Assembly (NCBI RefSeq): GCF_900156895.1
Contig: NZ_FTPD01000067.1
Span: forward strand, 37,225 to 101,224
Origin: Mesorhizobium prunaredense
GTDB lineage: Bacteria > Pseudomonadota > Alphaproteobacteria > Rhizobiales > Rhizobiaceae
Length of the DNA: 64,000 bases
Direction of reading: 5' to 3'
Shown here: piece by piece, positions 34,048 to 43,099 of the stretch
Layout of the letters: every line of letters starts with the position of its first letter
Position numbering within the stretch: the first letter of the stretch is position 1
The notes under the pieces: model-generated
Database searches by the model: none
Told to the model about the DNA's origin: nothing
The model's input: only the letters and a program-made list of their open reading frames with translations
Program-made: the position numbers and the translations under genes

Positions 34048-36317
34048 CAGCCTCCCCGTTCCGCCTCGATCGCCGCGAGAATCCGCGGTGGCGACATCGG
34101 GATATGCGTCATCCGCACGCCCGCGGCGTTCGACACCGCATTGGCGATCGCCGCCAGCGGCGGCACGATCGAGGTCTCGCCGACGCCACGCACCCCGTAA
34201 GGATGGTTGGGATTGGGGATCTCGAGGATCTGCGTGTCGATCATCGGCAGGTCCGAGCAGACCGGGATGCGGTAGTCGAGGAAGCCGGGGTTCTGCAGCC
34301 GCCCGTCCTTGCCGTAGATGTACTCTTCGTTGAGCGCCCAGCCGATGCCTTGCGCAGCACCCCCCTGGTACTGCCCCTCGACATAGGTCGGGTGCACCGC
34401 CTTACCGGCATCCTGCACGACGGTGTAGCGCAGGACCCTCGTGGCGCCGGTCTCCGGATCGACCTCGATATCGCAGACATGGGTGGCGAAGGAGACGCCG
34501 GCGCCGTCGGCGACGAGCTCGCTGTGGCCGGCGATCGGCCCGCCCGTTTTTCCAGACGCGGCCGCGATCTCCCTTAGGGACAGCGCTGCAAGGTTGCCGT
34601 ACTTCTCGCCTTTGGCAATCGCGTGGCCTTTTTCCCAGACGACATCGTCGAGGGGAATGTCCCACATCTGGGCGGCGCGCTCGCGCAGGATCTTGATGGC
34701 GTTGCGGGCGGCCGAGATCGTCGCCATCGAGGAGGAGAAGGTGCCGCGGCTGCCGTCCGTCATGTCGTTGTAGCCGAGGCTGGAGGTGTCAGCCACCACC
34801 GCCTTGACCTGCTCATAAGCGATGCCGAGTTCCTCCGCCGCCACCAGCGACAGCGACGCGCGGGAACCACCCACATCGACCGTGCCGACGGCAAGCGAGA
34901 CCGAGCCGTCCATGCCGATGTTGAGGTCGGTGCAGGTCTGGCCGCCGAAGTTGAACCAAAAGCCGCAAGCCATGCCGCGGCCCTGGTTCTTGCCCAGCGG
35001 CGCCTTCATGTGCGGATGGTTCTTCGCCGCTTCCAGCGTCGGGCCGATGCCGATCGGGCCGTAGACCGGGCCGTAGGACGATCTGGTGCCTTCCTGGGCG
35101 GCGTTCTTGATCCGGAACTCGACCGGATCCATGCCGATCTCCTTGGCCAGCTCGTCGACGGCACTTTCCACCGCAAACGCCGCCATCGGCGCCGATGGCG
35201 CGCGATAGGCGGCCGTCTTCGGCCGGCTGACCAGAACTTCGTAGCCAACCGTCCTGACGTTCTCGAGCCTGTAGCAGGCGAACGCCGTCATGGCCCCGAT
35301 CTCAGCCCACATCCCGGCATAGGGGCCGCAGGAATAGCGCAGTGTCGCCTCGGCCGCGGTGATCGTGCCGTCCTTGCGGGCGCCGATTCTGACGTCGATC
35401 GAGGTGGCGCTGGTCGGCCCGGAGGCGCGGAACACCTCGTCACGCGTCATCACCAGCTTGACCGGCCGTCCGGCCTTGCGCGACAGCGCCAGCGCCACCG
35501 GCTCGGCCCAGACATGGGTCTTGCCGCCGAAACCGCCGCCGATCTCCGACGAGGTGACGCGCAGCTTCGAGGCTTCCATGCCAAGCAGTTGGGCGCAGTG
35601 CTGGCGGTAGACGAAATGGCCTTGCGTGCAGACCCAAAGGTCGGCGGTGCCGTCGGCGCTGACGCTCGCCACGCAGGCATGCGGCTCGATATAGCCCTGG
35701 TGCGTCTGCTCGGTCTTGAAGGAGCGTTCGACGACGTAGTCGGCCTGGCCAAATCCCTCATGGACGTCGCCATGGCCAAACTGCGTGCGCTTGGTGACGT
35801 TGGAAGGCCTGACGGGCTTTTCCTCGAGGCCCTCGGTGAAGATGGCGTCGTTAAGTAGGGGTGCCGTGTGCTTCATCGCCTCGTCGACATCGGTCACATG
35901 CGGCAGCACCTCATAGTCGACTTCGATAAGCTTCAGCGCCTGCCTTGCCGTGCGGGCGTCGACCGCGGCGACCGCGGCCACCGCATGGCCGTCATAGAGC
36001 GCCTTCTTGCGCGCCATGCAGTTGTCGAGAATGTCGTACATGGCGGCATCGCCGTCGGTGAGGTCGGGCAGGTCGGCCGCGGTGATCACCGCCTTCACGC
36101 CGTTGAGCTTCTCCGCCTTCGAGGTGTCGATCTTCCTGATCGTGGCGTGCGCGTGCGGGCTTCTCAGAACACGTCCGACCAACTGGCCGGCCATGTTGAA
36201 GTCCGCGCCATAGCGGGCGCGGCCCGTTACCTTGTCGACGCCGTCGGGGCGGATGGGACGCGTGCCGACGGAGGTGAAATTGCGTCCGGAATAGCGCGGA
36301 TCGAAGTTCATCGTCAT
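34047..36317 (-). CDS. Xanthine dehydrogenase family molybdopterin-binding subunit
   Basis: 756 residues. Typical large-subunit motifs: GRARYGADFNMAGQLVGRVL, EIGGGFGGKTHVWAEPVALA, the Mo-site loop KTAAYRAPSAPMAAFAVES and the C-terminal GVGETSIVPPLAAIANAV with the catalytic glutamate. The loop is not the CO-dehydrogenase AYxCSFR sequence, so the enzyme hydroxylates a purine, aldehyde or heteroaromatic substrate. Start overlaps the stop of the 2Fe-2S subunit gene. Operon order: FAD subunit, iron-sulfur subunit, Mo subunit, MoaD-like. Confidence 0.93.
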   Translation of the reverse strand: MTMNFDPRYSGRNFTSVGTRPIRPDGVDKVTGRARYGADFNMAGQLVGRVLRSPHAHATIRKIDTSKAEKLNGVKAVITAADLPDLTDGDAAMYDILDNCMARKKALYDGHAVAAVAAVDARTARQALKLIEVDYEVLPHVTDVDEAMKHTAPLLNDAIFTEGLEEKPVRPSNVTKRTQFGHGDVHEGFGQADYVVERSFKTEQTHQGYIEPHACVASVSADGTADLWVCTQGHFVYRQHCAQLLGMEASKLRVTSSEIGGGFGGKTHVWAEPVALALSRKAGRPVKLVMTRDEVFRASGPTSATSIDVRIGARKDGTITAAEATLRYSCGPYAGMWAEIGAMTAFACYRLENVRTVGYEVLVSRPKTAAYRAPSAPMAAFAVESAVDELAKEIGMDPVEFRIKNAAQEGTRSSYGPVYGPIGIGPTLEAAKNHPHMKAPLGKNQGRGMACGFWFNFGGQTCTDLNIGMDGSVSLAVGTVDVGGSRASLSLVAAEELGIAYEQVKAVVADTSSLGYNDMTDGSRGTFSSSMATISAARNAIKILRERAAQMWDIPLDDVVWEKGHAIAKGEKYGNLAALSLREIAAASGKTGGPIAGHSELVADGAGVSFATHVCDIEVDPETGATRVLRYTVVQDAGKAVHPTYVEGQYQGGAAQGIGWALNEEYIYGKDGRLQNPGFLDYRIPVCSDLPMIDTQILEIPNPNHPYGVRGVGETSIVPPLAAIANAVSNAAGVRMTHIPMSPPRILAAIEAERGG

Positions 36318-36793
36318 GCTCCCTTCATCACGCTGGCGGCGTCCTGGACGGCGCGCACGATCTTGTCATAGCCGGTACAGCGGCAGAGGTTCCCGGCGAG
36401 GCCGAAGCGGATTTCCTCCTCGGTCGGGTCGGGGTTCTTCGCCAAAAGGTCCTTCGCCGCGATCAGGAAGCCCGGCGTGCAGACGCCGCATTGCAGCGCC
36501 GCGTGCTCGAGGAACTTCTGCTGCAGCGGATGCAGCCTGTCGCCATGCGCCATGCCCTCGATGGTCTCGACGCGCCGACCTTCGGCCTCGGCGCCAAGCA
36601 CCAGGCACGAGCACACCAGCCGGTCGTCGAGGATGATGCTGCAGGCGCCGCAGTCGCCGGTGCCGCAGCCTTCCTTGGCACCCGTCAGCCCGAGGCGGTC
36701 GCGCAGCACGTCGAGCAGCGTCTCGTCCGGCTGGCAAAGGTACTCGACATTGTCGCCGTTGATTGTGGTTAAAACTGCTACACCAGCCATCAT
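36314..36793 (-). CDS. (2Fe-2S)-binding subunit of the molybdenum hydroxylase
   Basis: 159 residues. Plant-ferredoxin-type cluster GCGTGDCGACSIIL plus its fourth cysteine in VCSCLV, and the second cluster in QCGVCTPGFLIAA...CRCTGYDKIV. It carries electrons from the Mo site to FAD. Overlaps both neighbours by four bases. Confidence 0.95.
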   Translation of the reverse strand: MMAGVAVLTTINGDNVEYLCQPDETLLDVLRDRLGLTGAKEGCGTGDCGACSIILDDRLVCSCLVLGAEAEGRRVETIEGMAHGDRLHPLQQKFLEHAALQCGVCTPGFLIAAKDLLAKNPDPTEEEIRFGLAGNLCRCTGYDKIVRAVQDAASVMKGA

Positions 36794-37650
36794 TTGCCTC
36801 CTGCACGCGCATAGGCGGTCGTGGCGGCCCGCCTGGCCAGCACACCCGCAACTTTTCTTCTGAACTCGATGGTGCCCCGCTTGTCGTCGATGGGGCGGCA
36901 GGCCCCCGAGCAGACCTTGGCGAGCCGCTCAAGTGCCGCTTCGTCCAGCTTCCTGCCGATGAGGGCCTCGGCCGCCTCTTCCACCAGCAGCACCGTCGGC
37001 GCCACGGCGCCCAGTGCCACGCGGGCCGATTTGACCACACCTTGTTCATCGAGCGTCAGGTTCACCCCGGCGCTGACCACGGCGATGTCCATCTCCGTGC
37101 GTGGAATGAAACGCAGATAGGCATCGCCGGAGCGCGGCGCGCGCCTGTCGAGCAGGATCGCCTCGATGATTTCTCCCTTGGCGAGCGACGTCTTGCCAGG
37201 CCCGGTCGGGACTGCCTCCACCACGACGGTGCGCCTGCCTGCTGGCCCGACAATCAATGCCCTGGCGCCGGCGGCCACCAGCGCCGGCACGCTGTCGGCG
37301 GCCGGCGAGGCGTTGCAAAGATTGCCGACGATGGTGCAGCGACCCTGCACCTGTTTCGAGCCAATCAGCTTGGCCGCTTCGACGACGCCCGGCCATTCCC
37401 TCATCAAGGCCGCGCTCTCTCCCATCAGGGCGCAGGAGACCGCGGCACCGATGCTGAAGCCCTCCGCCGTTTCCCTGATCTCGACCAGTCCATCGATTGC
37501 CTTGATGTCAACGATCAGGTCGGGCTCGATAAAGCCGCCTTTCATTCTCACCAGGAGGTCGCTGCCTCCGGCGAGAATGGCGGCGGTGCCAGGCGAGCCG
37601 GCCAACTGGCCAACGGCATCTTCCATTGAAAGCGGACGTATGTAGCGCAT
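36790..37650 (-). CDS. FAD-binding subunit of the molybdenum hydroxylase
   Basis: 286 residues with the two FAD-binding motifs AAILAGGSDLLVRMKGG and TIVGNLCNASPAADSVPAL, and the CO_deh_flav_C domain at the end (IEFRRKVAGVLARRA). First gene of the operon. The 267 bases upstream (37651-37917) hold no gene and presumably the operon promoter; no boxes were identified. Confidence 0.94.
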   Translation of the reverse strand: MRYIRPLSMEDAVGQLAGSPGTAAILAGGSDLLVRMKGGFIEPDLIVDIKAIDGLVEIRETAEGFSIGAAVSCALMGESAALMREWPGVVEAAKLIGSKQVQGRCTIVGNLCNASPAADSVPALVAAGARALIVGPAGRRTVVVEAVPTGPGKTSLAKGEIIEAILLDRRAPRSGDAYLRFIPRTEMDIAVVSAGVNLTLDEQGVVKSARVALGAVAPTVLLVEEAAEALIGRKLDEAALERLAKVCSGACRPIDDKRGTIEFRRKVAGVLARRAATTAYARAGGK

Positions 37651-37917
37651 CGTCTCCCCTTGTCATCGCAATTCTGTCGGCCTGTTATAGAGCCTTGGAT
37701 CGGAATGGTCATCCGGTTCTGCATCAGCAGCGATTAGGCCAGGCGCCGCAAAATCGCGTCTCCAATTTACCTGGCGTGCGCCAGAGCAACTCCACTTCTC
37801 GTTTCCAATCGGCGGGCAACATTGCGCCCTCATATCGACCACCGGCGGTCGCCAGCTGACCGAGTCTGAGACGTAGAGCGGCGGGGCGGGCGGGCCCTTT
37901 ACCGGCGCGTTCTCAAT

Positions 37918-38853
37918 TCAGGGCGCCGGGTTGAACTCGAGCAATTTGAAACAATCGCCGCTTCCCGACTTCAACTGCGTCAGCAAATGTTTCGACCGAT
38001 CGATCCATTCCTGGTGCGATCTGGCATCGGCTTCGATCTCGTCGACCGGTCCAAGCTTGACGAAGCTGCGCCCCTGGCTGAAAAGCCAGCACGCACGGCC
38101 GAGAAGTCTTCGGCTGCGCTGGCGCAAGAGGTCGGCATCATAAAAGATGTCGAGCACCTCCTGCTTGATCTTTGCCTCCTTTTCAGGATTTGCGATCGCA
38201 ACCGCGATTGAGTCTCCGCCGATCGCATCCTGCAGGTCCTTGTAGTCGAGAGCGAGCTGAGTGGTGGCATATTTGATCTCGCTCTCATCCCGGACGATGT
38301 TGAACCACAGCGTGGGATCGAGTTCGTTGACGACGAACGATGCTTCGAAATCGCGCGATAAATTCAGGATCTCGAACCCTTGAACCTCAACGTCGCGCTC
38401 AACCAGAAGGATCTGGGCGACCTGCTTGCCGAGTTCCGCCCCGTGCGCGCTGATCGCGGCGTTCGTTCCACCGAGCTCCGGGCTGATGTAAGGCCCGCCA
38501 TCATCCAGCAGCGCATCGAATTCGCCAAGGAATTCGACGACGGCGGCGCCGCGAGCAATGCGCGCGGCCAGTTTGGCGAGAGCCAGCTGCAGCTCCGTTT
38601 CGCGTTTGCGCTGGTCCTGATAATTCTGCTGAAAAAAGAAGATGAACAGGGAAACGCCAATTCCGATCAGGATCACGCCGAGTTGGGAAAAGATGTTGCG
38701 ATAATACTCCAACAGCTTCTCACGATGGCGCATGTCGTGGCGCACGCTGTGTGCCACACGAATATTGACGATCAGCGAAAGGATCAGGAGCCCGGCACCG
38801 ACGAGGATGAGGCCGCCGATGAGGAAATAGCCATGGCCTGAGCTGAAATCCAT
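37918..38853 (-). CDS. Hypothetical protein with two N-terminal membrane segments
   Basis: 311 residues from ATG 38853. Two hydrophobic segments (GYFLIGGLILVGAGLLILSL and NIFSQLGVILIGIGVSLFIF) are followed by a coiled-coil-like stretch and a soluble domain of about 200 residues rich in helices (ALDYKDLQDAIGGDSIAVAI). No family recognised. Its 5' end, including the first membrane segment, is duplicated at 46872-47038, on the far side of the polysaccharide cluster. An upstream TTG at 38910 is less likely as start. Confidence 0.7.
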   Translation of the reverse strand: MDFSSGHGYFLIGGLILVGAGLLILSLIVNIRVAHSVRHDMRHREKLLEYYRNIFSQLGVILIGIGVSLFIFFFQQNYQDQRKRETELQLALAKLAARIARGAAVVEFLGEFDALLDDGGPYISPELGGTNAAISAHGAELGKQVAQILLVERDVEVQGFEILNLSRDFEASFVVNELDPTLWFNIVRDESEIKYATTQLALDYKDLQDAIGGDSIAVAIANPEKEAKIKQEVLDIFYDADLLRQRSRRLLGRACWLFSQGRSFVKLGPVDEIEADARSHQEWIDRSKHLLTQLKSGSGDCFKLLEFNPAP

Positions 38854-38917
38854 GCGTTTGCCGCGTCCCTGAAGCCCCAGACCGTGCAGACTAATACCAT
38901 TCCGCTTCAACGCCTAC
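38750..38917. repeat. 168-bp direct repeat, copy A
   Basis: Covers the first 35 or so codons of the membrane-protein gene and 64 upstream bases. It aligns at roughly 90 percent (by eye) with copy B at 46872-47038, both in the same orientation and ending in ...ACCATTCCGCTTCAACGCC. Copy A carries the intact reading frame. Confidence 0.85.
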
Positions 38918-39346
38918 ATGTTCGTAGGGGGCGTCAACATCCGGAAGAGCCCTTTCGAGACCTTCGGGGGCCGTTTTCCGTTCAAAAATCCGACATGCGC
39001 GCGACCAGCGCTGCTGACCCGTTGGCGACATTCAAGTTTCGGGGGCAAGGGCAAGTCGCGACCCCAATGCGGGACGTCGGCGAGGCTCCACAAGCTGTTG
39101 TGATGTCGATGCGGCCGCGGAGAGTCGGATCCTGGCGTTCGCGCGGGATCTAAGTGGCTACCTCCACACGCCGGTATACTCCCTCGACGCACCATCGGCC
39201 GCTGAGCTGCCTTTTGCCATCTTGATCCGCTCCCAGAAAAAGTTAACGTTCTACGGACTAATTGCCGCCGCGAAGGCGCGCTCACCATCCTGGTCGCGAT
39301 ATCCTCAAGAGGTCACGAGCGTTCGGATGCCTTGGACAGGACCACT
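38918..39346. other. Intergenic stretch left of the glycosyltransferase
   Basis: About 430 bases with no supportable gene, ribosome-binding site or known repeat. It lies just outside repeat copy A, at the left boundary of the polysaccharide cluster. Confidence 0.4.
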
Positions 39347-40858
39347 ATGCCGCAGGTTTCCATAGTCATCCCCGTCCACAATCAGCCCATGCTAATCCTC
39401 GAAGCGGTGGCTTCACTTAAGGCGCAATCCCTCGCCGACTGGGAAGCCATTCTCGTTGACGATGGGTCAACCGATGAAACACCCGCCGTGCTTCAGAATC
39501 TCGCGTCCCATGACCCCAGAATTTCGCTCTGGTTGCAGACACAGCAAGGTGCTGCTTCGGCCAGAAACACAGGGGCGGCAAAAGCAAAGGCAGATTGGTT
39601 GCTCTTTCTCGACAGCGACGACTGGCTCGCTCCTAATGCCCTTGGCTCCCTATTGCGCGTTGCCGGCCAGGATGTGCATCTTGTGCACGCCTTAGGCCTT
39701 CGCGTGTGCGGGAGCCGCAGCCAGGATCGATCGCAGGTACGCCTGCCCGGGGGCGACTTATTCCATCGCCTTGCATCAACGGCGACGTTTATGATCCATG
39801 CATGCATATTGAAAAACTCGACCTTTCACGAGCTTGGCGGTTTTGATGAAACATTGATGGGCTGCGCAGACTGGGATCTCTGGCAACGTGTCATCCGGTC
39901 TGGCGCCCGCTGCAGGGGCGTTGATGAGTTCGTGGCCTTTTATCGCCAAACAGAATCCTCGCTCAGTACCTACTACGAGCAGGAGTTTCGAGACGGTCTC
40001 ATCGTCATCGCCCGGGGGCACGGCCCCGATCCCCGAGTTCCAAGACCTCATCCCATGTATGCCGAAGGCGTATCGCCTGCAGAGTTCCCCGCTGCGGCAT
40101 ATCGCTTTGCCAGTTGGTTGGCGGGTCTTGCAATCGCACGCAAGCACTCACTCCAGGGCGTCTTGAGAGGGATGCAAGCTCTTCCTGCCGAGCCCTTGGC
40201 AGCTTCTGATATCGGAGCGGCCTTGTTCGACGCCATTCCCATCGGATTAGGCGACTTCAGGCCCAATTGGGAAACCTGCTGGCCTACACTGAAACCTCAC
40301 CTTCAAGAGTTCACAGAAAAAATTGGCACGATTGCTCACTGCGGGCCTTCTTTCGTGAACGACGTGCTGGACCATACCGAACGTCTCGCCGCTACCGCTA
40401 ATGCGTCCGACACCATTGGCGTTGTTGGAAGTGTGGCCTCGCGGGTCGTCCGAATTCCCGGAGCCATTCCGCAGATCAATCTTGGTCCAGGCATCAGGTC
40501 TTTCATTGCCGTCGTTCGCTCCGATCGAGCCGAGGTCGGACAAGTGGAAGTCCTCGTTGACCAGAATTTCTCTAGTGCACGTGTTAGGGAGATGATCATC
40601 GAGCGGTACTTACGAGAGGTGTTGTCGACTTACTTAAAAAGAGCTCCGTTTTCTATGATTTTTGGAACGACCACACATTTAATCGTTCAGAAGAAACTTA
40701 TCTCATCTTTTACAAAGTTTCTACGAGAGCGCTCGGTGGGCCCTTTGCTCAAGAAGCAGATCTGCCAAGCCGTGATGGCGCAGAATTTCGTGCTTCCGAT
40801 CGTGGAGACTGGCGTGATCTCGACCCGACTGAAGGCCAGATCACGGGCTGAACAATGA
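39347..40858 (+). CDS. Family 2 glycosyltransferase
   Basis: 503 residues. GT-A domain in residues 1-220: VSIVIPVHNQPMLILEAVAS, ILVDDGSTDETP, the DxD-type WLLFLDSDDWLAP and the acceptor-side MGCADWDLWQRVIRSG. A C-terminal half of about 280 residues has no clear match. ATG 39347 is preferred to TTG 39332, as the fold starts immediately after it. It builds a glycan on a lipid or polymer acceptor at the inner membrane, probably the product exported by the Wzm/Wzt-type system in this cluster. Confidence 0.9.
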   Translation: MPQVSIVIPVHNQPMLILEAVASLKAQSLADWEAILVDDGSTDETPAVLQNLASHDPRISLWLQTQQGAASARNTGAAKAKADWLLFLDSDDWLAPNALGSLLRVAGQDVHLVHALGLRVCGSRSQDRSQVRLPGGDLFHRLASTATFMIHACILKNSTFHELGGFDETLMGCADWDLWQRVIRSGARCRGVDEFVAFYRQTESSLSTYYEQEFRDGLIVIARGHGPDPRVPRPHPMYAEGVSPAEFPAAAYRFASWLAGLAIARKHSLQGVLRGMQALPAEPLAASDIGAALFDAIPIGLGDFRPNWETCWPTLKPHLQEFTEKIGTIAHCGPSFVNDVLDHTERLAATANASDTIGVVGSVASRVVRIPGAIPQINLGPGIRSFIAVVRSDRAEVGQVEVLVDQNFSSARVREMIIERYLREVLSTYLKRAPFSMIFGTTTHLIVQKKLISSFTKFLRERSVGPLLKKQICQAVMAQNFVLPIVETGVISTRLKARSRAEQ

Positions 40859-40894
40859 CGCCGCGACCGTGCTCGCCGAACATGGGCTTATGCA

Positions 40895-41887
40895 TCAATT
40901 GGCGTCCAGATATCTGACAATGCTCTCGTTCGTCATCATGATCCGCGGCAGCACCAGAGGGAGGTCCGTGTTCGCCACAGGTCTGGGGTAGGCCGACACG
41001 GCGCAGACCAGCCCCGACTCTTTTGCGCATTCGATGGTCAGGTCGGAATAGTCGCCATAGGGGTAGGCGAATGTGGTGCATGGGCGGCACGACAGGTCCT
41101 CGCACGTCCGGCAGCTTTTTTGGATCTCCTTCAGCTGGATGTGCCGATCCCACAATGGGAGGGAAACGTGGGTGTCCGTGTGACCTGAAATGTCCAAGCG
41201 CGACCTTCGCGAGAGCATTCGGGCTTCATCAATCGTCATGGGTCGGTGGCTGGTTCGAGGCGCCAAGTCACTGCCGACCTGGCGAGCGAGTGATTCGATT
41301 GCTTGGTACTGCACATCAAAAGAGGCTGGCTTCAGAACCTTCCAAAGCTTGAGATAGGCCTGCTCGCGCGCAGTTCGAGGCGGCTCGTGCATAGCTCGCC
41401 ACCCTCGGCCCAATTGATAGTCATCGGTCTGTTCACCCAGATCAACATGAGCATCGCGACCGGCGACGACGATGGAGGCTGGTCCTGCGGCCCTAGGATC
41501 GAAGATAACCCGTTCGAGAGCATCGTTCCAGAACTCATCGGTTTTCCCGAGCATGGACGTTACCAGAAAGAACGTAGCTGGAAGACCGAGCGTTTCCAGG
41601 ACAGGCGCCGCGATTAAGGCATTGCACGCGTAGCCGTCGTCGAAAGTAATGGCTGCAGCGTCAGGTGGAAGGCTTCCTTCAATGTGCCTCGATGCGAACT
41701 CGCGCAACGGTAGCACACGTCTCGTCTTTGCGAGGTCCCGCACCTGCTTCTCGAAATTGGTTGGCGAAACGGCGAGTTCCCACGGATCCAGGTCCGTTGC
41801 AACGATGCGATGATACATCAGGATCACCGGCTTGAAGACGCGGCGACGTAAAACGCCGCGCAACCTTGTCTTGAGCGTCCAAGCCAT
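40895..41887 (-). CDS. Polysaccharide deacetylase (NodB-homology) family protein
   Basis: 330 residues. NodB-type motifs: VILMYHRIV at the start, AAITFDDGYACNA with the catalytic and metal-binding aspartates, and the SGHTDTH metal site (HxxxH), followed by TTFAYPYGDYSDLTIECAKE. Family members N- or O-deacetylate sugars or act on peptidoglycan. It lies four bases after the methyltransferase gene on the same strand and is part of the polysaccharide cluster, so a capsule or O-antigen sugar is the likely substrate. It is too long and in the wrong context to be nodB. Confidence 0.9.
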   Translation of the reverse strand: MAWTLKTRLRGVLRRRVFKPVILMYHRIVATDLDPWELAVSPTNFEKQVRDLAKTRRVLPLREFASRHIEGSLPPDAAAITFDDGYACNALIAAPVLETLGLPATFFLVTSMLGKTDEFWNDALERVIFDPRAAGPASIVVAGRDAHVDLGEQTDDYQLGRGWRAMHEPPRTAREQAYLKLWKVLKPASFDVQYQAIESLARQVGSDLAPRTSHRPMTIDEARMLSRRSRLDISGHTDTHVSLPLWDRHIQLKEIQKSCRTCEDLSCRPCTTFAYPYGDYSDLTIECAKESGLVCAVSAYPRPVANTDLPLVLPRIMMTNESIVRYLDAN

Positions 41888-41891
41888 TCTA

Positions 41892-42689
41892 TTAGCCTTT
41901 TGTGGCGCATATCCCGATGGTGACGGGAAAGTGATGATCCTGCGCGTGTAGCATTTCTGGCTTGAGCTCTTCCGCAGCAATACCTTCGAGAAAGCATACC
42001 GCAGAGCAGACGTTTCCATAGACGGCAATATGCGTCGAGTCCGCCCCAAAGACATCCGAGAACAATCGGCGAGCGGAAGCTTCCGTCAGCGACCAATACC
42101 AGGTTTCATATTCCTGATGATGATCAATGGGCGTCAGGCCTGGCACCGTTACAAGTACGGTTCCACCGCTCTTGAGGAGCCGGAAGAGCGCAGAAACGGC
42201 CTCCTGCAGATCAAAGATGAGATGCAGAGTCTGGGTCAGTACAATCGCATCGAACTTATCGTTCCATTCTGCGCCCAGGTTCGTGAGGTCGCCGACGATC
42301 GTCGCGCGGGTATTTTCAGGACGCAAGTCGACGATATCACGCTGTGTCGTTCTCGATCCTCCGAAGCGAGCCGTGTAGCCGTCGTCGACGACTTCAAGCG
42401 TTCTACCGTGGATGCTTGACGCGTGTTCCGCCAGAAATCTTTCGATGTAGATACGATCAATTGGTGTTCCGCGATCATACCCGAAATCTCGACTGATCGG
42501 ATCAGTCCGCTCGAAGTCGCCAAAGCGCACCCTTCCGACGCCGGGTGGGCCATATCTCATCAGCCGCCTCAATCGTTTCTTGACGATTTTCGGCAAGAGG
42601 CGATGGGCAAGCATCCTACATTTTGCGTAGCGAACTCCCCGGGCGCTCTCAGGCATCACATACTGTCGGGTCCTGCCAAATGGTTTCAC
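41892..42689 (-). CDS. SAM-dependent methyltransferase in the polysaccharide cluster
   Basis: 265 residues; ATG 42614 is an alternative start. The core has VGDLTNLGAEWNDKFDAIVL, TLHLIFDLQEAVSALFRLLK and GGTVLVTVPGLTPID, the usual motifs IV-VI, while motif I is unusual (TLEVVDDGYTARFGG in place of a glycine-rich loop). Position between the glycosyltransferase and deacetylase genes suggests methylation of a sugar, perhaps capping the chain as in some ABC-exported O-antigens. This role is inference. Confidence 0.85.
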   Translation of the reverse strand: MKPFGRTRQYVMPESARGVRYAKCRMLAHRLLPKIVKKRLRRLMRYGPPGVGRVRFGDFERTDPISRDFGYDRGTPIDRIYIERFLAEHASSIHGRTLEVVDDGYTARFGGSRTTQRDIVDLRPENTRATIVGDLTNLGAEWNDKFDAIVLTQTLHLIFDLQEAVSALFRLLKSGGTVLVTVPGLTPIDHHQEYETWYWSLTEASARRLFSDVFGADSTHIAVYGNVCSAVCFLEGIAAEELKPEMLHAQDHHFPVTIGICATKG

Positions 42690-43099
42690 GCCTTGGCTTC
42701 GTGCTATTGGGCTGCTGCTCTGAGCGGTGAGTGGCGCACCTTGGTCATCGACCTAGCTCCCGAGGGATGCGAACTCGGCCCGACTACCTTTCGACGTGAT
42801 TGCAAACCCATGTTACGGGTGTCAGTCGCGGGGCGCAAGACCTTCGTAACCTGGCGAGTGGCCCCGCGCCTCGGGAAGTGCTACGCCCTTTGGACGGCCA
42901 TGGGAATGCCCACTGTATTGGCCATGCCATAGAGACCGTGGTCATTTTGCGCTGCCAGGGACCAGAATACAGCCGAGAGAGCGCGAAGCCTTTGTAAATG
43001 ATGCATCATCGATCGACACCCCGTAGGGCTTGGGTAAGCTTGTCAGCGGCCCGTCGACAACTCGCTTGCGCAGGGGAATTCCAATAGAAGGAGCTCATC
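42690..43099. other. Intergenic stretch between divergent cluster genes
   Basis: About 410 bases. Open frames occur but lack ribosome-binding sites and show no protein family resemblance. Promoters for the methyltransferase (minus) and second glycosyltransferase (plus) must lie here. Confidence 0.4.

Noticed and set aside
34623..35858. 411-codon plus-strand open frame inside the Mo subunit gene
   Set aside because: Composition (Arg, Gly, Asp-rich) is that of an antisense frame; the minus strand holds conserved motifs throughout.
34047..37650. Aerobic CO dehydrogenase (coxMSL)
   Set aside because: The Mo-site loop reads AYRAPSAP, not the AYxCSFR loop of true CO dehydrogenase.
40895..41887. 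nodB (nodulation factor deacetylase)
   Set aside because: Only the general NodB fold is shared; no nodA, nodC or nod box nearby, and the gene sits in a polysaccharide export cluster.
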